The notes under the pieces were generated by a model. That model did no database searches, was not told the DNA's origin, and was given only the letters and a program-made list of their open reading frames with translations. 34,238 nt of DNA. Source: CAZHRJ01 sp964534765. GTDB lineage: Bacteria; Lindowbacteria; 2-12-FULL-62-27. The stretch covers positions 1 through 34,238 of the forward strand of contig CAZHRJ010000013.1 in the NCBI GenBank assembly GCA_964534765.1. The letters run 5' to 3'. This document shows, one piece after another, positions 32,711 through 34,238 of the stretch (its first letter is position 1; the number at the start of each line of letters is the position of its first letter). The position numbers were made by a program, and so were the translations under genes.

Positions 32711-34000
32711 ATGAAGTGGGACAGGATGAAGTGGGGATGGGGGGTTCTTGCCGCGCTACCGATGATCTGGACATGGTCTGGCGCAACCTGCGCGGCGGCC
32801 GCGGGCGAGCCGGGCGAACTGGAGCGGCGCATCGACGTTTTGTCGCGCGAAGTGGAGGAAATGAAGAAGCTGGGCAAGGGTGCCAGCGGGGTTGAATACG
32901 GGGCTGTTCAGAAAACGCGCCTCGGCGGGTACATGGAGATGCATTATCTCTCCACGCAGGACGGCGACGGGGAGAATTTGGATTTTCACCGCTACGTCAT
33001 GTACGTGGGCCACCGGTTCAACGACTGGATTCAGTTTCATTCGGAGTTGGAGTTTGAGCACTCCTTCATCCGGGACCGGGCGGGGGAATTCGAGTTGGAG
33101 CAGGCGTATATTGAATTCACGCCGAAGGAGAATTTCGGCATCCGGTCCGGGGTGATCGTGGTTCCCATGGGCGTGATCAACCAGTTCCACGAGCCGCCGA
33201 CGTTTCACGGCGTCGAGCGGCCCGACGTGGACAACCGGATCATTCCCGCTACCTGGTTTGCCGCTGGGGCTGGATTCTTCGGGAGTCTGACGCAGAATCT
33301 GAAGTATCAAGTCTACGGCATCAACTCGCTTCAATTCATCGCCGGCCAGGTCAACAGCACCACTCCGACCATCGCGCTCGGCACCAACGGGATTCGCGAC
33401 ATACGGCAGAAGCAATTTGGCTCGGAATCCAACGGCAATGTTTTCGATATCGGCATCGCAGGACGGCTCGATTACGCCGTCGAGCGCTATCCGCTGAATC
33501 TTGGATTCTCCTATTATGGAGGGGACGCGGGCGACAAGGTCCTCGACACGGCCGGCAGCCCCAAGATCACGGGACTGGTATTCGACGCCCGCTACAAGCA
33601 GGACCGCATCGATTTTGTCGGCGAATGGGCGCAGTTCGACGTCGACGACGCCGCCAAGCTCAAAACCGCCTACGGGACCGATCAGGCCGAGGAGCTCGAA
33701 GGCTGGTATGCGCAGGGCGGTTACTGGCTTCTTCAGCCGGGGGATCGCGAAGGCCTTCTGGCGGACGCGGGGCTGGCGGGATTTGTCCGATTCGAGAAGT
33801 ATGACACGGCGAAGAAAATGCCGTCGAACTCGACGAACACCGCGCAGAACAACCGGGACCGGGAGCAGTGGGTTTATGGAATCACATTCAAGCCAGTGCA
33901 GAATCTGGCGGTGAAAGTTGATTACACGTCGTTCAAAGACGCGGATGGGACGACTATAGACAACGACAAGTTCAATGCCGGGATCGGATGGCAGTTTTAA
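32711..34000 (+). CDS. Outer-membrane porin
   Basis: A 429-residue protein with a signal peptide (about 1-30), a short coiled coil (LERRIDVLSREVEEMKKLG, 36-54) and a long series of amphipathic beta-strands ending in the outer-membrane signature WQF. The layout resembles OprO/OprP-type phosphate-selective or other anion porins: FNDWIQFHSELEFEHSF, EQAYIEFTPKENFGIRSG, and later short strands. AGGAGGGTG at 32697-32705 precedes the ATG by 5 bases. Substrate specificity is unassigned. Confidence 0.87.
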   Translation: MKWDRMKWGWGVLAALPMIWTWSGATCAAAAGEPGELERRIDVLSREVEEMKKLGKGASGVEYGAVQKTRLGGYMEMHYLSTQDGDGENLDFHRYVMYVGHRFNDWIQFHSELEFEHSFIRDRAGEFELEQAYIEFTPKENFGIRSGVIVVPMGVINQFHEPPTFHGVERPDVDNRIIPATWFAAGAGFFGSLTQNLKYQVYGINSLQFIAGQVNSTTPTIALGTNGIRDIRQKQFGSESNGNVFDIGIAGRLDYAVERYPLNLGFSYYGGDAGDKVLDTAGSPKITGLVFDARYKQDRIDFVGEWAQFDVDDAAKLKTAYGTDQAEELEGWYAQGGYWLLQPGDREGLLADAGLAGFVRFEKYDTAKKMPSNSTNTAQNNRDREQWVYGITFKPVQNLAVKVDYTSFKDADGTTIDNDKFNAGIGWQF

Positions 34001-34030
34001 GCGGATGAAATGTGGCTATTCAGCCCTCTC

Positions 34031-34104
34031 GGTCATTCCCGCGAATGCGGGAATCCAGTCCGCCTCGCGATTGCTCTGGATGCCCGCCTTCGCGGGCATG
34101 ACGA
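34031..34104. repeat. Dispersed palindromic repeat element, copy 2
   Basis: GGTCATTCCCGCGAATGCGG and GCCCGCCTTCGCGGGCATGA form the two hairpins of the same family as 6795-6877, with conserved CCAG/CTGG internal arms. It lies directly behind the porin gene and may also act as a transcript-end structure. Confidence 0.85.
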
Positions 34105-34155
34105 CCTGAGCAGTTACGATGAAATTTGGATTTAAGGCTGACGGTGCGGTAGAAT

Positions 34156-34233
34156 GAGGGTGGAAACGCCCTCTTTGCCGGTAAGGTCAAAAGCCTTACC
34201 AACGGCTCCGGCGATGCTTCACGTCGGAGCCGT
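34156..34233 (+). ncRNA. Three consecutive hairpins, possible leader RNA
   Basis: Hairpin 1 is GAGGGTG/CGCCCTC closed by a GAAA tetraloop (34156-34173). Hairpin 2 is GGTAAGG/CCTTACC with a 7-base loop (34180-34200). Hairpin 3 is ACGGCTCCG/CGGAGCCGT with a 14-base loop (34202-34233). They lie close together after the porin and run to the window end, suggesting a structured leader or small RNA. No class recognised. Confidence 0.4.
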
Positions 34234-34238
34234 CTTGT

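Noticed and set aside
1..34238. CRISPR array or phage structural genes
   Set aside because: No regularly spaced repeats, Cas proteins, capsid or integrase genes were seen.

Overview
The window looks like a chromosomal segment of a GC-rich, diderm (Gram-negative-type) bacterium. The evidence is an outer-membrane porin ending in Phe, several lipoprotein signal peptides, L,D-transpeptidases, and the yggS-proC-yggT-yggU cluster. Gene order and content do not match a model organism I recognise. An uncultured Nitrospirota/Nitrospinota/deltaproteobacteria-like lineage is possible, but the sequence alone does not settle it.

Positions 1-7223 are the accessory part. They hold an IS3-type transposase fragment, a lipoprotein L,D-transpeptidase translationally coupled to a hypothetical gene, and a small operon ending in a DUF6745 protein. 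Next come a minus-strand pair (a fused MESH1-type HD hydrolase plus RlaP-type nucleotidyltransferase, then a rhomboid protease) and a BrnT/BrnA-like toxin-antitoxin pair. The part closes with the 5' half of a tRNA-Ser(CGA) gene between two copies of a 19-bp direct repeat, a dispersed palindromic element and the 3' remnant of an SRAP (YedK) gene. Tight couplings such as ATGA and TGATG overlaps are common.

Positions 7213-9182 carry a lexA-dinB SOS mutagenesis operon (minus strand). A GAAC-N4-GTTC operator lies inside its TTGACA-17-TACAGT promoter. Positions 9760-14946 carry plus-strand metabolic genes: a dihydropyrimidinase-family amidohydrolase, a CobW-type metallochaperone GTPase, an ElbB-like DJ-1/PfpI protein, a HAD phosphatase fused to a second DJ-1/PfpI domain, and a double-ACT protein. 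A short, strongly expressed-looking membrane peptide gene with a downstream structured region and terminator follows at 15124-15679.

Positions 15632-32375 are almost entirely minus strand. Read in the direction of transcription, the first block is yggS, proC, yggT, yggU, a GspE/PilB-like ATPase with degenerate catalytic motifs, a TPR protein, a FecR/FN3-like exported protein, a second TPR protein and a phosphoglycerate mutase, nearly all overlapping or a few bases apart. A second block has a DUF4398-type lipoprotein, two tandem L,D-transpeptidases, a small lipoprotein, a Cys-rich membrane peptide, surE and a COG0731-type radical SAM protein. A second radical SAM protein and a YfiH-type oxidase complete this side.

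The window ends with tRNA-Leu(CAA), a plus-strand porin with a promoter and a dyad operator-like site, a second copy of the dispersed palindromic element, and a run of three stable hairpins that may be the leader of the next gene. The most unusual items are the MESH1-RlaP fusion, the degenerate secretion-type ATPase inside the yggS-proC operon, the HAD-DJ-1 fusion beside ElbB, and the two unassigned structured RNA candidates.
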